Positions 25,129-37,893 of a DNA stretch of 64,000 nt are shown here, in pieces. The notes under the pieces were generated by a model. The model did not search any database and had not been told where the DNA came from. It was given only the letters and a program-made list of their open reading frames with translations. Both the position numbers and the translations under genes were made by a program. The stretch's first letter is position 1. Each line of letters opens with the position of its first letter. Source of the DNA: Nomia melanderi (Eukaryota; Arthropoda; Insecta; Hymenoptera; Halictidae); contig NC_135007.1 in assembly GCF_051020985.1 (NCBI RefSeq), positions 434,001 to 498,000 of the forward strand, written 5' to 3'.

Positions 25129-25375
25129 CACATTGCGTACCGGTTAATTTTCAGGAAACTGAATTGTGCGGATGGCGATTTGCACTGAGATCAACTTATA
25201 TCACTATGTCTTGAAAAACTCAAATATCATATTGTTATGTAATATATTTTAAATAGATAATCACTTCTAATGAAATTTAATATTTTTTTAAATGCTGTGT
25301 CAATTAGAAAAGTTACATAGCTAAGTGTATAGCTGTGTATAAAAACGGGATTTCTCATTGCCAGTATGCAATGTG
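25129..25375. mobile_element. TTAA-type MITE family E
   Basis: A 247-base element flanked by TTAA (25,125-25,128 and 25,376-25,379). Inverted ends CACATTGCGTACCGG and CCAGTATGCAATGTG match at 13 of 15 positions. No coding capacity for a transposase; piggyBac-type by target site. TGTATAAAAA-GGATTTC near its right end recurs near 54,645. Confidence 0.85.
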
Positions 25376-25708
25376 TTAACATCAATCCTACCGCAAACCG
25401 GTCAAATGATTTCAAAATTTGATTGAAAATTATGCGTTTTCTTTCGTTCGTTTAACTTTATGTCAATTCCTATACTGCCCGATTAATCAATTTTTCAAGA
25501 TTAATCGTTTTTTTTTTTGTCTATTCGCACTAAGAAAAATTTGGCATTGTTTACCTTTATTTTGTAGCCAGTTATTTGACTGGCTATAGTAGGAATAAGT
25601 ATACGCAAACCACTAATACGGTTGGTGTTAAAGATCTTATATGTAGAGCAGACGTCTAACCTGCGAAATTCGGAAGTACAGCGCAGTACAGCGCATCAGG
25701 TGAGATAC

Positions 25709-26245
25709 GCGTTGACATTGAGCATCACTGTGGGTACTTCATGTTTCGCACAAATATTTTCCACTCTTCATTGAAAACGAAATGTGCCACGAAACTGTTT
25801 TCCACGGATTTCGCAAGATAGATGTCTGCTCTATCGTATACTGAAATTCGATTTCCTCCTAGACGCTTAGTTTTTAAGATAAATTGTAAAATATCCGCAA
25901 GAATCGGTGCGCTCCAGGTGCCGTTTTGCCTTTCAGCATTGTTTAAACATATTTAAATGTTTAATGTTTATAATGTCATTAAAATTGACATAATTGCGTT
26001 ATGGAAGGTCCATAGAATAATACCACGCAAGAAAAGTTTAAAAACTTTTCATAATTAAAACACAGTAAATGTTCAAAATTGAAAAATTGAGTTTATTTTT
26101 CAAAACTGATTTTCTCAAAAACTGTGGACGGTGAAGAAAAACGAATGGTATATTCGAATTCAGTATGAGAGATACTATCAAGGTCATTCATTAAATCTTC
26201 TGTAACAAAAGAAAAAGTTAAATTTTATAGACCAGTGTTATTGTT
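25709..26245 (+). repeat. dispersed repeat I, copy 2
   Basis: Direct copy of 5,663-6,075. It carries about 120 extra bases (around 25,978-26,095), which are either an insertion here or a deletion in copy 1. Confidence 0.75.
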
Positions 26246-27154
26246 CTTTATACCGATCAATATGAAACTGTTAATGAGACGTTACAGGCTGACGCGTATT
26301 TAAGAGAATTGTATGTGTTTACATTACCTCAATCCTGTGAGGCAGACTGTACGCGAGTATTTTATTTACGCGTGATTGTGTGCGATCCGAGTTAAAACGC
26401 TGTCACTTGACATGCGATGCAAGAGGAAATTGTCGACTAATCGAGTATGAGAACTTTTCACATACCCACGAGCAATCTGAGCTATTTAGAACGACAATCT
26501 GCGTCGCTGATAAAGTAGGAACCGTGTACTCGCCTAAACGTTTCCTTATTGCGGAATCCGTTCTCGTTTCGCATCAAGTGGAGGTTCGTTAGTGACCGTG
26601 CGACAATGGGAATTTCAAACAGCAGAACATAACGTGGCATTGTTACGGCTTCGCCTCGAGGTTTGCGTCCTATACGGTAACCACACGCACACGTAAAAAA
26701 CCTCTAAAAAAGCCCTCAGGTGAAGCTACACTCGAAGCTATATTCGAAGGGTAGACGTTTGTCGAAAAATTTGTCACGTTATTACTTTTAAGTCCTTGTA
26801 CTATGATTTCTTTCTGAACTGTGATCGATCTACTTTGTCATTAATAATTTGTTGAAAATAAGAGAAAATTCCAGTTTTATTCTATGTCAACGTATACTCT
26901 AAACGTTGCAACAAATTCAATAATATTTATGTTTGTTACATTAAAAGAGTTAATGTAACAGACATTGCACGGTAATGAGAAATTTATTTGCGTCGACGTG
27001 GGATTGACAATGAAACACGCAATGGTAAAACGTCGTGTTTGCGTCAACGAAAATAATGTTTAACTGTTGGAGGCCAGACGTTTTCCATGATTTCTTGGTA
27101 AGCGTTGCCTTCGACTGTTCACATTTTCATCCATCAATTTTTGTAGATATTGTT
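26246..27154. other. moderately GC-rich then AT-rich stretch, unrecognised frame
   Basis: A plus frame at 26,380-26,592 (70 residues) in a CpG-richer patch contains four Cys but no known pattern. It is flanked by TACGCGAG/TTTACGCGTG words. I see no splice-supported gene. Confidence 0.3.
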
Positions 27155-27158
27155 TTAA

Positions 27159-27398
27159 CCCTTTGCACTTGGAAGTGTTTCGTTAGAAATACTTAACATT
27201 CTCTAACTAGACGAAGACGATGGTTCTTTTAAAATGAATTCAAAGAGAAATCACAGGTAAATCGAGAAACAAAGCTTTTTTATTCCAATATTTCACGCGC
27301 CAATGCATTATACATAGTTCAATATTAAATATCAAATTTCCTAATTTTACTGTGTCAAATCAAATGGTGACTGGGAGTCACCTCTCGAGTGCGAAGGG
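27159..27398. mobile_element. TTAA-type MITE family C, copy 1
   Basis: A 240-base element flanked by TTAA (27,155-27,158 and 27,399-27,402), with ends CCCTTTGCACTTGG and CGAGTGCGAAGGG in inverted orientation. The CCC start and TTAA target duplication are typical of piggyBac elements. An inverted copy is at 29,807-30,044. Confidence 0.9.
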
Positions 27399-28094
27399 TT
27401 AAATGTACTTTTACGAGATGCATTGATGTTCTTATTGAACCAAGCACAACTGATTAGCAGCACAGTTACGGTTAAGTATAAAAAGGAAGTTAAAATGGCT
27501 CTTCAAAAGTCTCAGTAAAAATAGATTGTAGCACCGCCATCAAAATATTATTATTCAGAAAATCGTGTAAAATCGTCGAAGAAACAAACCTGGTTTGAAC
27601 GATTTTCTCCGTTTACCAAAAGTGCGGATTTTACTTCTATTTTGTCAGATATAATGAACCAAATTCTAAACTTAACAAGTGAATTTTTAAATGATAATAG
27701 GCACATGATAATGTTGGTCAAGCTTCGAAAGCTATAAAGTTTAATTTATATTATTTTGTCGTAAATAACAACTGTTTTCAAATGAAATATAACACTGATA
27801 TATTTACTTATGAACTAGTTTAGGTAAAATTCCCGATTCCCCGAAATATATTATTGTATATGTATGTATTAGCCTCCCCGTATCGCATCGATATGCACTA
27901 ACTTCATTTTTATTTGTTAATAATGTTATAAATATAATTAACCAAAGGTATATTATTATAGATACATCAGAAAAGTGTATTCTTTTCGAACGAAAGTCAT
28001 ATTGAACACGAAATGTAAATATCTCAAGAATATCGATAAACACGTCAACATACAATATTCGGAATGACAACTATAAAGTAACCTTCGCCTGGGT

Positions 28095-28560
28095 TTTAGC
28101 GCACTACGGAATCAATGTAAACGATACAGCAGACAAAACAGTAAGGAAGCCACTACGATGCAGATAAATTGAGACATGAAAGTTCCAGCTAAAGACACAA
28201 AGAAACAGATCAAAAAAATAATATACGAAAAATAGAAGAATAAATGAAAACCCACATAGAAAATCTTGACCGAATACACCAATTAAATCAAGAACTAAAC
28301 CTACACTCACATAAACTCTCAGAAAACAGGCAAAACCAAACAAAATTATTTATAATACAACAGTAATTGGACATGCTAGGTTGACACACAAACATCTAAT
28401 GTTCAAAGGACCTAATCCATGGTATGACATATGCCACAAAAGATTTACAATAAGACAGATATTAACAGAATGTATGGAAATGAAAACTCATCGCAGCAGA
28501 ACTAAGATACCAAATTAAATACAGCAAATCTTCAAACGCAGAGCAACAGAAACAAGCTGA
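28095..28560 (+). mobile_element. LINE 3' fragment (RNase H end and C-terminal zinc-finger region)
   Basis: The plus strand encodes GHARLTHKHL at about 28,369, then an ICHKRFTIRQILTEC-like segment to about 28,475. This matches the C-terminal signature of R1/Jockey-type non-LTR elements (GH-RLTHGYL, a CxxC pair, then a HILTEC-type end). Upstream NDTADK-like residues (about 28,113-28,132) fit the end of the RNase H domain. Stops interrupt the reading frame, and the first Cys of the CxxC pair is lost (WYDIC). The fragment is 5' truncated, as is usual for LINE insertions. Confidence 0.6.
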
Positions 28561-28803
28561 TTGGATTTCTCAAAACAGTGAACCTGTAACAGGAAATCTA
28601 ACAGATGAGCATGTAGCTAATGACAGAGAAGTCGATGCGGTGTTAAATAACGAAAGAAAACCAAAGTATTTGAAACATCCCTTTCGCTTCTGACCTCTTG
28701 TGAATCTGAAAAACGTACTGTTAAGATCACTCGAACTTATTAATTATAAAGTTATTAAAGTTATTAAGATCAGTCGAGTATTATACGATGTGTCGTCTGT
28801 TAA

Positions 28804-29042
28804 CACGTTGATTACCGCAAAAAACTTCAGAGCTTTATATATCGCTTATTCTTTTGTAACAAAGATAAAAAGGAACGATTACTTCCTTTTTGGTATTGCG
28901 ATTATTAGGTTACACTATTATCTATTTATTTACAGTATTGAACATTGTCATTCGACGTCAGTTGTCTGGCAAATTATAATTGTTTTCAAGTAAACAATTT
29001 GGAAGCTACGGCCATCGGTGACTACCATTAGCAGTCAACATG
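28804..29042. mobile_element. TTAA-type MITE family D, copy 3
   Basis: A 239-base element flanked by TTAA (28,800-28,803 and 29,043-29,046), with ends CACGTTGA and TCAACATG. The right subterminal ATTTGGAAGCTACGGCCATCG matches the copy at 19,059. Confidence 0.8.
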
Positions 29043-29046
29043 TTAA

Positions 29047-29806
29047 CTTCTCAGAGGACCACTCAACTAATATATAAGGAAACAATTTCAAGAAATCTAT
29101 ATATTTCTTCTTTGTGTTCCTCTGATGAGAACTCGATGCTTTGTTGAGTCTTTGAACTACGGTGCCTTCTACAATTCTCTAAAATTCTGGAAGAAGTTTG
29201 TTGGTTTTATAATAGAATAATGAATCAGTTTTTATTTAACTAAGACAATACGTAAACGCAACGTCTGTTCGGTACAATTGATCGGGACGAAATGAGCAAC
29301 TGCATTAACTAGTTTTATGAATATTGTCATGGAGATTGAGATCCGCTTTTCTTTTTAATTGATTATAATTTTAAGTCGAATCTATAGGTGGCTGTCATTG
29401 CCAATTCTATTTTTAATAAAGCTGATTTCTCCTTTCAGAGTCTCCTTGTCTCATGTAAAAGGAAGTTCTTAACCAATTGTCTTTTTCCAAAAAGTTCCGA
29501 TGACCTTGCTACTGGCTGACCAAACAATTTCTTTGTAATGCAACTTTTGAAAACGCATGAGTCTATGATAAGTCATTTCTATTGTGGTGCCAGAAGACCC
29601 TCGAACTCTATGTTTCCGAATTGCAGTTTTAAGGTCTTCCTGTCATAAATAATGAAAATCGCTACGAAAGTGAAGAACTGTTTCTTTAGATCCTTTAGAA
29701 TTAAATTTCTTAAAAATATCAGAAGTTACGTCTGCATTGTAAATCCGACCAAACTAAATACACATGATGTTATACTATACGATATACGTCGTTGAATTTA
29801 TTTTAA
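29047..29806. other. non-coding stretch between two TTAA MITEs
   Basis: No supported gene or repeat boundary. Confidence 0.4.
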
Positions 29807-30044
29807 TCCTTTGTACTCGAGAAGTGACTCTCAGTCATCACTTGATTTGATGCAGCAAAACTATAAAATTTAATATTCAGCATTGAACCGTGTATAATGC
29901 GTCGGCGTGTGAAATATTGGGATAAAAAAGCTCTGGTTCTCAATTCACTTGCGATTTCTCTTTGATTTAATTTCGAAAAATGTTACCTGTGTCTAGTTAG
30001 AAAATGTTAAGTATTTCTAACGAAATACTTCCAAGTGCAAAGGG
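29807..30044. mobile_element. TTAA-type MITE family C, copy 2 (inverted)
   Basis: Flanked by TTAA (29,803-29,806 and 30,045-30,048). It is the reverse complement of 27,159-27,398 along its whole length, including the subterminal AACGAAATACTTCCAAGTGC block. Confidence 0.9.
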
Positions 30045-30297
30045 TTAATACCCGTTCTGATATATGTAAAATGAACAAATACATAGCATTCCATTTGAAA
30101 AATTGGAAGCCGGTTTCAGTTCTCAAAAAAATAACGTGAACACAAAAACTTTCCATGGGCCATTACGTTGCTTACAAAAAACGGTGCAACTTCCTTCTCT
30201 TCCATTTTCCCCTAATATCTACCGTTTACGAGAAAACCGGAAAAAACGAGAAAGTACGCTGGAAAGTAAATCCGTGAACACCCTATACAAGATTAAT

Positions 30298-30935
30298 CAC
30301 GAAGCGTGATCAGCTTAGATTATTCTGCTATTAGCGATTCAATCTGTAATTTTTTTTAACTAAAATAACATGGTTCAAGGGACGGTTTAAGGTGATTCTA
30401 CCAACCCTTTTCTCAGAGTTATCAAGGTCTCCTTTAGCTTTCTATAGATAAGCCTAAAATTTTGTTATACTCATCTTTTGGGGGATACTCAAACGATTTC
30501 GACAAGCATCATAACAAATATTCCGTTCTGAATCTAAAAAGACTGAAGAAAACTCTTAGTTCGAAGAGTTTTGCAAGATTTTTAAAGATTCATAAAGATT
30601 ATTAAAGAGGAATAGCAAGCACACTGTTGTACACTTTCTGGAGCTATTGATAGATTAGTGTTAATCATTATTGACTTGATCCTTCGCGTATTGTTTGTAA
30701 ACATTTCGTTCTGTACTTTGGGACACATTTAATGACATCGAACCTGAATTGTTACTAGTGTTTCGCGATTTGCATATACTGAAAGAGACCTTGATAATTT
30801 TGAGAAAAAGGGTTGACAAAAAATTTGGTAGAATCATCTTAAAGCTCTCCTTGAATCGTGCTATTTTGGCTAAGGAAATTTCCAATCGAACCACTAGCAG
30901 CAGAATAATCTAAGCTGATCACGTTTCGTGTTCCA
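30298..30935. mobile_element. fold-back MITE with arms of about 145 bases
   Basis: CACGAAGCGTGATCAGCTTA at the left is inverted at 30,930 backward. Further paired blocks include GATTCTACCAA, TTTTCTCA-AGTTATCAAGGTCTC and the AGATTATTCTGCT block. The centre (about 30,445-30,780) is unrelated. The right outer flank reads CACCCTGTATA and the left flank GAACACCCTATAC, so another element with an AGGGTGT end may abut it on the left. Confidence 0.75.
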
Positions 30936-31265
30936 CCCTGTATATGTATTTACTAATTTTCTTCGTCCGCTTCTCGGACGCCTTCTGCCGATCCTTTTCG
31001 TGGCAAGTTTATCCTTCAGTTTAGCGGTCGAAATATCGCGTACTCGTTCAGATCTGGCTGCCAAATGTGCGAAATAACGTTGTACGTTGAGCTGGCCTGC
31101 ACGAAGCCTCGTATCTTTGAGTAGAAATAAGATCGAGAAAGCCAGAAAGAAAGACCGAGGAAAGCGAACCTTCGAAGGAAAAGCCTTTCTCAAAATTTCA
31201 GTGGTGTAACGGTCGCAACGTAAAAACAACGATAGAAACCTAATAACTGACTCCAATATAATTGC

Positions 31266-32453
31266 ACGGTAGAACGTCAATTATCCGAACCTCGATTATC
31301 CAAACCAGTGTAAAAAATTTAAAAATCGGTTATATTGATTAACAGAAACAAGTACATATAAAAAAGGAACGTTTGCGTATGCTAGGAGAAAGTAGGGTAA
31401 AACGAAACAGTCAGGCAAAACGGGACAGCAATGTTTTTCATAGATAAAGAATCTATCTGTTTCATAGATAAAGAACTCCTATCGAATTGATATCGCATGA
31501 CATGGTTCTAATAAGTCCTCGATGTAGTTTTAGAGCGACTGCAGAGCAGTGCATAAGTTACTTTTCGATTAAAAGCATTGGAAAGATATTCAGTGAACAA
31601 GTTTTGATGTTACATAGATGTTCGAAGCATTTTTGTTTACATTTCGAGTAAAAAATTGAACACGATAACTACGGTACTGGATTCTACGTTCCTTAAGCTA
31701 TATCTTCGACACTTGAGTTATTTCGTTATCCTATGCCAAACTGTTAAATACTTTCTTAAATTATGGTCCATGCGGTAAAACGGAACATTTTAGCACAGGA
31801 GCAACAGGAGTCCCTTGCTATGCACTTTGTTTATAATTTTAATTGGTTATGTGTAATCGTATTCATGTATAGCAAATTAGAATCGAAGATGAGATAAAAA
31901 CTGATCAGTTAGATTGCACCAATCCAGAAAAAGAAGGCGACACATTTATTTGTGATTTTTGTTCGAAATCATATATATTTATAGTTTATTTTCTATGAGC
32001 TATTAATTAAATATATTCGGCTAGCAATTTTGATTTAGTTGAAATAAAGATTTTATATTTTTATTTGATTTTACATGAGTGTTGCGTTTTGTCCTACCAT
32101 TTTTGCGAAACGGATATTTCAATACTTTTAGAAAATTGTATTTTCCTTCGTAACTAAACATTTTTATTAAAAAAGTCTTTTATTTTTATATAGCCAAAGG
32201 CCTGCTTAAAACTTCAAAACACATTCTTAACTCGATTCAAAAAAGAGCGTTTCATTTTTACCTACTTTTCACCATATTACATATGGTTATTGAAATCATT
32301 TTTCATAAATTAATTATTATTTTGTATAAGTTGCATTCTGGGTAGGTTCATACAGGTCTAATTATACGAACTAATTGATTAAAATTATCCGAAAAATTTG
32401 ATTTTTCGAACTACTTTGATTTCAATTGGTTCGGATAATTGACCTTCTACGGT
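31266..32453. mobile_element. pogo/Tigger-like inverted-end element (relic) with nested insertion
   Basis: The ends ACGGTAGAACGTCAATTATC and, inverted, ACCGTAGAAGGTCAATTATC match at 24 of 26 positions (31,266-31,291 and 32,428-32,453). They resemble the CAGTAGAACCTCGATTATCC ends of pogo/Tigger-type Tc1/mariner elements. No transposase is readable. A second inverted-end element occupies most of the interior. Confidence 0.6.
31385..32275. mobile_element. element with GTAGGGTAAAACGAAAC ends, copy 1
   Basis: AAAGTAGGGTAAAACGAAAC at the left faces GTTTCATTTTTACCTACTTT at the right. Its right 300 bases are repeated at 49,300-49,625, including TAGAAAATTGTATTTTCCTTC, AGCCAAAGGCCTGCTTAA and the TTTTACC terminal block. 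It is inserted within the pogo-like ends. Unclassified DNA element. Confidence 0.6.
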
Positions 32454-34607
32454 ATTCTTTGCAGCTTAAGATTTGCATTATACTGATTAAATAAGAGGTA
32501 CAAAATATAACGAAACAAAAATGATGGCTACTCTTTTCACGTGTAAATCTATATCTTTGAGGATTCTAAGCAACATTCTCTATATTATTGTATATTATTT
32601 ATACGCGGTATCAATTTACGCGATCGGAATTTAGTGATATCGAATAAAATATGCATTTATTTTCTGAAACGCCATTATTTAAGCTGTGTGAAATAAATAT
32701 ATATTTCTAGAACATGTACCAGCTGTCATTTTCAATATTTTGTTTTCCTATGTACTTACAGATTCTATTTACACGATTTTCATTCGCATGAAAAACAAGT
32801 CCACATAGAATATATATTTTTCGATTTTCTTAAAACTTTACCTATATAATCTAGAGAGTCGTACCGCCTTACAATGTTTATGATATTTCGGTAAGTGTTG
32901 ATAATGTATTTATTATAATTAATAAAGTATTTCATGGTAAGTGTTCAAATACTTTCGTGAGTCACTGTATATATATAAACAGATATTTCGCCTAAATGGA
33001 AGAATCGGTTGTATCGTGCATCTAATTTAGGATACAATTGCGTGAGAAGTGCATGAGACAATAATGCGTGTACGCCTACAGTCTAAGGCTTACAACAAAC
33101 TCCATTTAATCCTAGCGGGTTAAAGTAAAAAATTCAAATATGCATATCGCAACATTAAGGGTTGCCAACTTGCTACTAGGTACTATCTACTATGTATAAA
33201 AAATAGTTGTAATTAAAAAAATCAATGTTGTACGTTCCTCACGTATATTTCTGTTTTCACTTCGTATTCTCTGTTAAATATATTTATACTTTTTTTTTAA
33301 CTATGCGAAGTACTCTGCCAAGTATATTGATTTGAATTTATATGATTTTGTATAAATAAAATCTGTTTCTCTATTTATATAATATTGGAATCGAAATGTA
33401 AAACACTCTTATAATTAGCCTAGAAAACGTTTTACCTTGGATGACATGATACTTTTTGTAATGTTCGACTTATTCGATATTATATTTTATGAATCTGTTT
33501 AATATTTCTGCCGTAGTTTACATTACACTCACTTTTATTTGCTTCCTTTATGCCTAACTACATGAATCACAGCGATGCACTTTCAACGGCATACCTATAC
33601 CTCGAATTTGGATAAAAGTCAAAATTACGGAAAGTAACGTCAATATTAAGATTAAAAACGAAGTCTGTGATCATTAAGTAATGCTACATAGAATCAGGGC
33701 AACAACTTTGAACGTTTATATCTCGAAACGATTTATGAATAACTAATATCATTCAGTGTTTTGAAAACGTCTCGATATTGTCTACGAGAATACCAAATTA
33801 AGAATATAGGTTTGTACTGACAATTTTAACGGTAACCTTCAAAGCGTTTCTCAAGGTTACTATAATATCAAACAAATGCAACCACCATATGCTCAGCTCT
33901 ATACCTTACAACTTCCGCCTAAAGCATTCTTTTGTAACACTTATACTTTTTAAGTTACAGAATTTTGACCAGGAAACAGACTTTTCTTGCAGAGCTTTGT
34001 GGTAGGTCATGCTTAAACTACACGCATCCTATTAGAATGTTTTGTTATTTCAAATAATTATATAATTTAGGTTTTATCTTATTTCCAGACAATCGAGAAG
34101 AATGTATGTTTTTGAAAAAAATTAAATTTCAATTTATACCTTTAATCGCATGAACAAAAAAGTCATACATACTAAATGCATGTAAGGTTAATTCAATCTG
34201 GTTATAGTAATATTTGCGTCATTTGTAAGCAACAGAAATAAACTTCTGATCATTATAATTATTTATACTAAAAGATATTTTATGACTCTTTCATTTTGAT
34301 TATAACAGTTATGATCAAGTACCCCGATCTAAGTATACAGTAACTTGTGACAACTTTACAGCTGAAGTTCACGAAACTTGCAGCATGCAACACGGCTCCG
34401 AGTTCGACAACATAAATCGGCATCGATATTAAATGCGATCATTTACTGGCGTGTTACTTCGCTTCCGATACATAGGAATTAGAAATTATAAATAAAAATG
34501 ACTACATATGGTCGGGCAAGACGATACATCTTCGGTATTCAGTATTATGAACATATTCGATATTTTTAAGCCTTGCTTCGCATTGTCAACAATGTTTGTT
34601 TTTTATT
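32454..34607. other. AT-rich non-coding stretch
   Basis: No supported gene, RNA or clear element. The sequence is ordinary. Confidence 0.4.
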
Positions 34608-34611
34608 TTAA

Positions 34612-34659
34612 CCCTTTGCGATCGGTGCCGCCAATATTTCTGAGACCTATTATAAGTAC

Positions 34660-34693
<34 letters not shown>

Positions 34694-34840
34694 CATTATT
34701 ATTATTATTATTTATATATATTTTATATTTTAATATCCATATAGTTATTATAAATCACCTATAGAAAAATAACTTTAAAAATATATATTTGCTTCGACTA
34801 GTTGGTACTGCCGCCAGAAAAATGTGCCGAACGTATAGGG
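34612..34840. mobile_element. TTAA-type MITE family F containing a (TTA)n tract
   Basis: Flanked by TTAA (34,608-34,611 and 34,841-34,844), with ends CCCTTTGCGATCGG and CCGAACGTATAGGG and subterminal GGTGCCGCC / GTACTGCCGCC words. About 50 bases of TTA repeat (34,660-34,712) lie inside. Confidence 0.8.
34660..34712. repeat. (TTA)n microsatellite
   Basis: About 17 TTA units with one C interruption, inside MITE family F. The Tyr-rich translation across it is an artefact of the repeat. Confidence 0.95.
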
Positions 34841-35115
34841 TTAACACCCTTTCCTAAGCTGTTTAAAAGATTTCATCAGTGTTTATACGAATTTGTTTCC
34901 CTTACTTTATCCATACACTGTGACACGGTGGGGCCCAAATTTACATTCTAATCGGTTCCGAAGTGGGCGACGTAAGTCGAAAAGGACGTAACTCGCATAC
35001 AAGGTAGGCGTGTATGCGAGAACACACATTATTGTACATATATTTATCAGACTAGGAGATACATTTTCTTTCAAATGTATAAAAATGACAGAAGAGATTA
35101 CATTTAACCTGTTAA

Positions 35116-35340
35116 GCGCGGAATTTAGTTTGAAAAATCTCTCATTGTGCGCGCAATAAAATCAAATAATAAAGTGTATACTCGACGAATGCAGGTCAAA
35201 TGCACTTATAATATACTCTAACGAAAAACTAGCGAAACGAAGAAGAATTACATATTTCTCCGAAATAATAAATAATCCATCGTTGATAAAGTTAGCACCA
35301 TTTAAAGTTTTATGATCAGGTATACACTCGTCAAACGCAG
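35116..35340. mobile_element. TTAA-type MITE family G, copy 1
   Basis: Flanked by TTAA (35,112-35,115 and 35,341-35,344). The whole element matches 38,508-38,716 in inverted orientation, with shared TGCGTTTGACGAGT, TATAAGTGCATTTG and TTTGATTTTATTRCGC blocks. Confidence 0.85.
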
Positions 35341-35344
35341 TTAA

Positions 35345-36403
35345 CTGGTTAACCAATGTTTACGAAGAACGGAAGAGACCACAATGTTTACAAATAATAC
35401 TCTAACGTACTGGGCAGTCTTCTTTGATTGCAATTGAAATACGTTCTTTATGTTTAAGGAACATAGTCACAGTTGTTTTCGGCAAATTTATTTTTCAGTT
35501 CATCTCAAAACCTTGTATTCCACTATGAAAAAGTTTTATTATTTTTAAGTTAGTTTCTAAACTTATAGTATTTCGTTCTTGAATAATATAATTTAATAAT
35601 GAGGATATCTGACGCTGTGCTGCCATTACACATACGCAAATAATAGTCTTAATTCCCGATTAATCGCACTTGTGTACTTATGTTTACTGCAAATACATTT
35701 CTATAAGTTCTTAAACTGGGTATAAACTATACAATCTGAAATGATTTATTCACAAAAACGTTATCAAATTAATTTATCGCACAACGAATTTTGTACTCAC
35801 GTAACTTTCCGACTGATTCAGTAAAAACTAAGCGTTTGGAGCGAGAAATGTTCGTTTGAAACAATTGATTCCCGACTTATGTAGAGGCGACGTAACTGTG
35901 GAACGACGTAAATCTCGGGGCCCTACTGTACTTCTGAACTATTGCAATCCATTTCTGTACCGGACACGGAAAAACGTGTTTCCAGGATGGTAAAAGAGAA
36001 TCCAAGAACTGGGAACTCGAATGATTTCAGTGGCTTTAGGTATCAATCATCGGACGATAACCACATTCGTATCGATTAAGATTATTTTCTATTCGCGCCA
36101 AATGTATAATATTATATGAACAACATGCTTTTTTATGATTTTATCATACGATTAACCCTTCTCTATTATGCAAGATTTCAATTATCCAAGGTAGGCACAA
36201 TCTACGTAATCTCGGGTAAGACTCCACAGTACACACATTGAAAAGAGGAATTTTCCTGTCGTCATAAGTGTGCATATTTAATGTATTCCGAAGGGATTCG
36301 TTTATGACCGCACGCTAATAAATAATAGAAGTGATCTTACATTGAAATTATTACTTGCGGCGAGTATCTACTATATGACTTTTGAGCATCGATTTCTTGC
36401 CTT
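35345..36403. other. non-coding stretch
   Basis: No supported gene or element. Confidence 0.4.
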
Positions 36404-36407
36404 TTAA

Positions 36408-36450
36408 CACTAGAACTATCAGACAGATCAAAATGACTGACTTCAACATT
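36408..36450 (+). mobile_element. solo end of a family B/H-type TTAA element
   Basis: TTAA at 36,404-36,407 followed by CACTAGAACTATCAGACAG. The inverted counterpart CTGGTAGTTTTAGTG-TTAA lies far away at about 57,577-57,595. No partner end is close, so this is a truncated copy or a chance match. Confidence 0.4.
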
Positions 36451-37330
36451 TTTATTTTTTCTCTCTCTCTTCAAATCTCAAGGAATATATTATTTTAATT
36501 TGTATGAAGAATTAGGAATAAATCACTCTAATTTGTTCGATTCTAATGTATGCAGCTACCGATACTACTTCTGTGTACATGTAGTTTGTATCTAAGAGAT
36601 TTCAACAAAAGATACTAATTGATTTCTAAAATGTTAGTCACGAAATGGGCTATTCGTGTTTTATTAGTGTGATATAAGAATTTTTCCACGTTTTATTTAT
36701 ATCACCTCATTCTTTGTAAAAAGTCGAATCATTTTTGCATTTAATAGTTCATTCATTTTTAACTTTGGAGACTGTTTTCATATTTGTCGAATATGTTTCA
36801 ACGATTCACACGCACTTCAGGTTTTATAATACAGTTGGTGCAATTAGAAGGAAATCTCTTGTTAGATATCAAAATAAACGCCTACGGATAACATTATTGA
36901 TTACAGATGAAATAACCACAGGGGAAATATAAATTCGACAAAGAACAAAATTAAAGACGATCTCACCAGACTGCTTGTTTACATTCGCTTCGAAATATAA
37001 AATTTTTTGAATTTTCAATAGCCGATAAAGAGCTTGTCAAATCATTTCTATTTTGATCGCGTTATACATAACGCTTATCTGTAATATATATCAAGAGTTG
37101 AAAGGCTTTACTGTGCGAAAATATAGAAAATTTTTGTTCCATTTCTATTTATTACGTTTAATGCAGTTTGAGATATATTATCTACTTTATTGCACTAAAA
37201 CTCCTATTAATATTTCCTCCACGTTAAGCCAATATTCTATGTTTTATAGGTGAAGCGAGTATTATTAAAAAATGATCAACCGTTAAAGGATAAATTCTCT
37301 GGTTACGGTAGCTAATAATTTTAGCAGTTG
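36451..37330. other. non-coding stretch
   Basis: No supported gene. The short plus frames at 36,735-36,932 and 37,053-37,253 have no motif. Confidence 0.4.
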
Positions 37331-37835
37331 ATAGGGCTCTAATCTAACTAAGGAAGAAGAATCGTAATTCGTCTAGACCAACCAGCAGAAGAAATGCTAT
37401 CACCATTTTCAGCCGATTATAGAAGTTGCGTCTCAGCGATCTACAACATAACCACCAGCAAATCATTTTTGTTTTTGAACGCCAAGAATTCTTCCAGTGG
37501 AAATTGACTCTGCGCGTTAATAAAATCGACATGACAAACCCGTCGATTGGTTTTACGAACTCAAGGAGTAAGCGATCAGGAAAATATAAGAGAAAAAATC
37601 CACGGATTACACAGATCACGAAAGATCGAGTCTCCAATCCAGAGAAATTCATTCGCGAAATTTGTTGCGCCTTGCCGCATTTGTCAACTACTAGACACAA
37701 ATGGCGTATCCGATGGCAAAGTATTTTCGCTCGAGTTTCTCGCGTTTGTACAAATAAGTAACTGTACTTCGCAATTTACTCATGATCCCGAAGCCAGCGA
37801 GGAGCGGGTGAAGGAGAGGAAGAGAGGGAGCGCAA

Positions 37836-37893
<58 letters not shown>

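Noticed and set aside
34508..34744. Tyr-rich frame
   Set aside because: A direct translation of the (TTA)n microsatellite inside a MITE.
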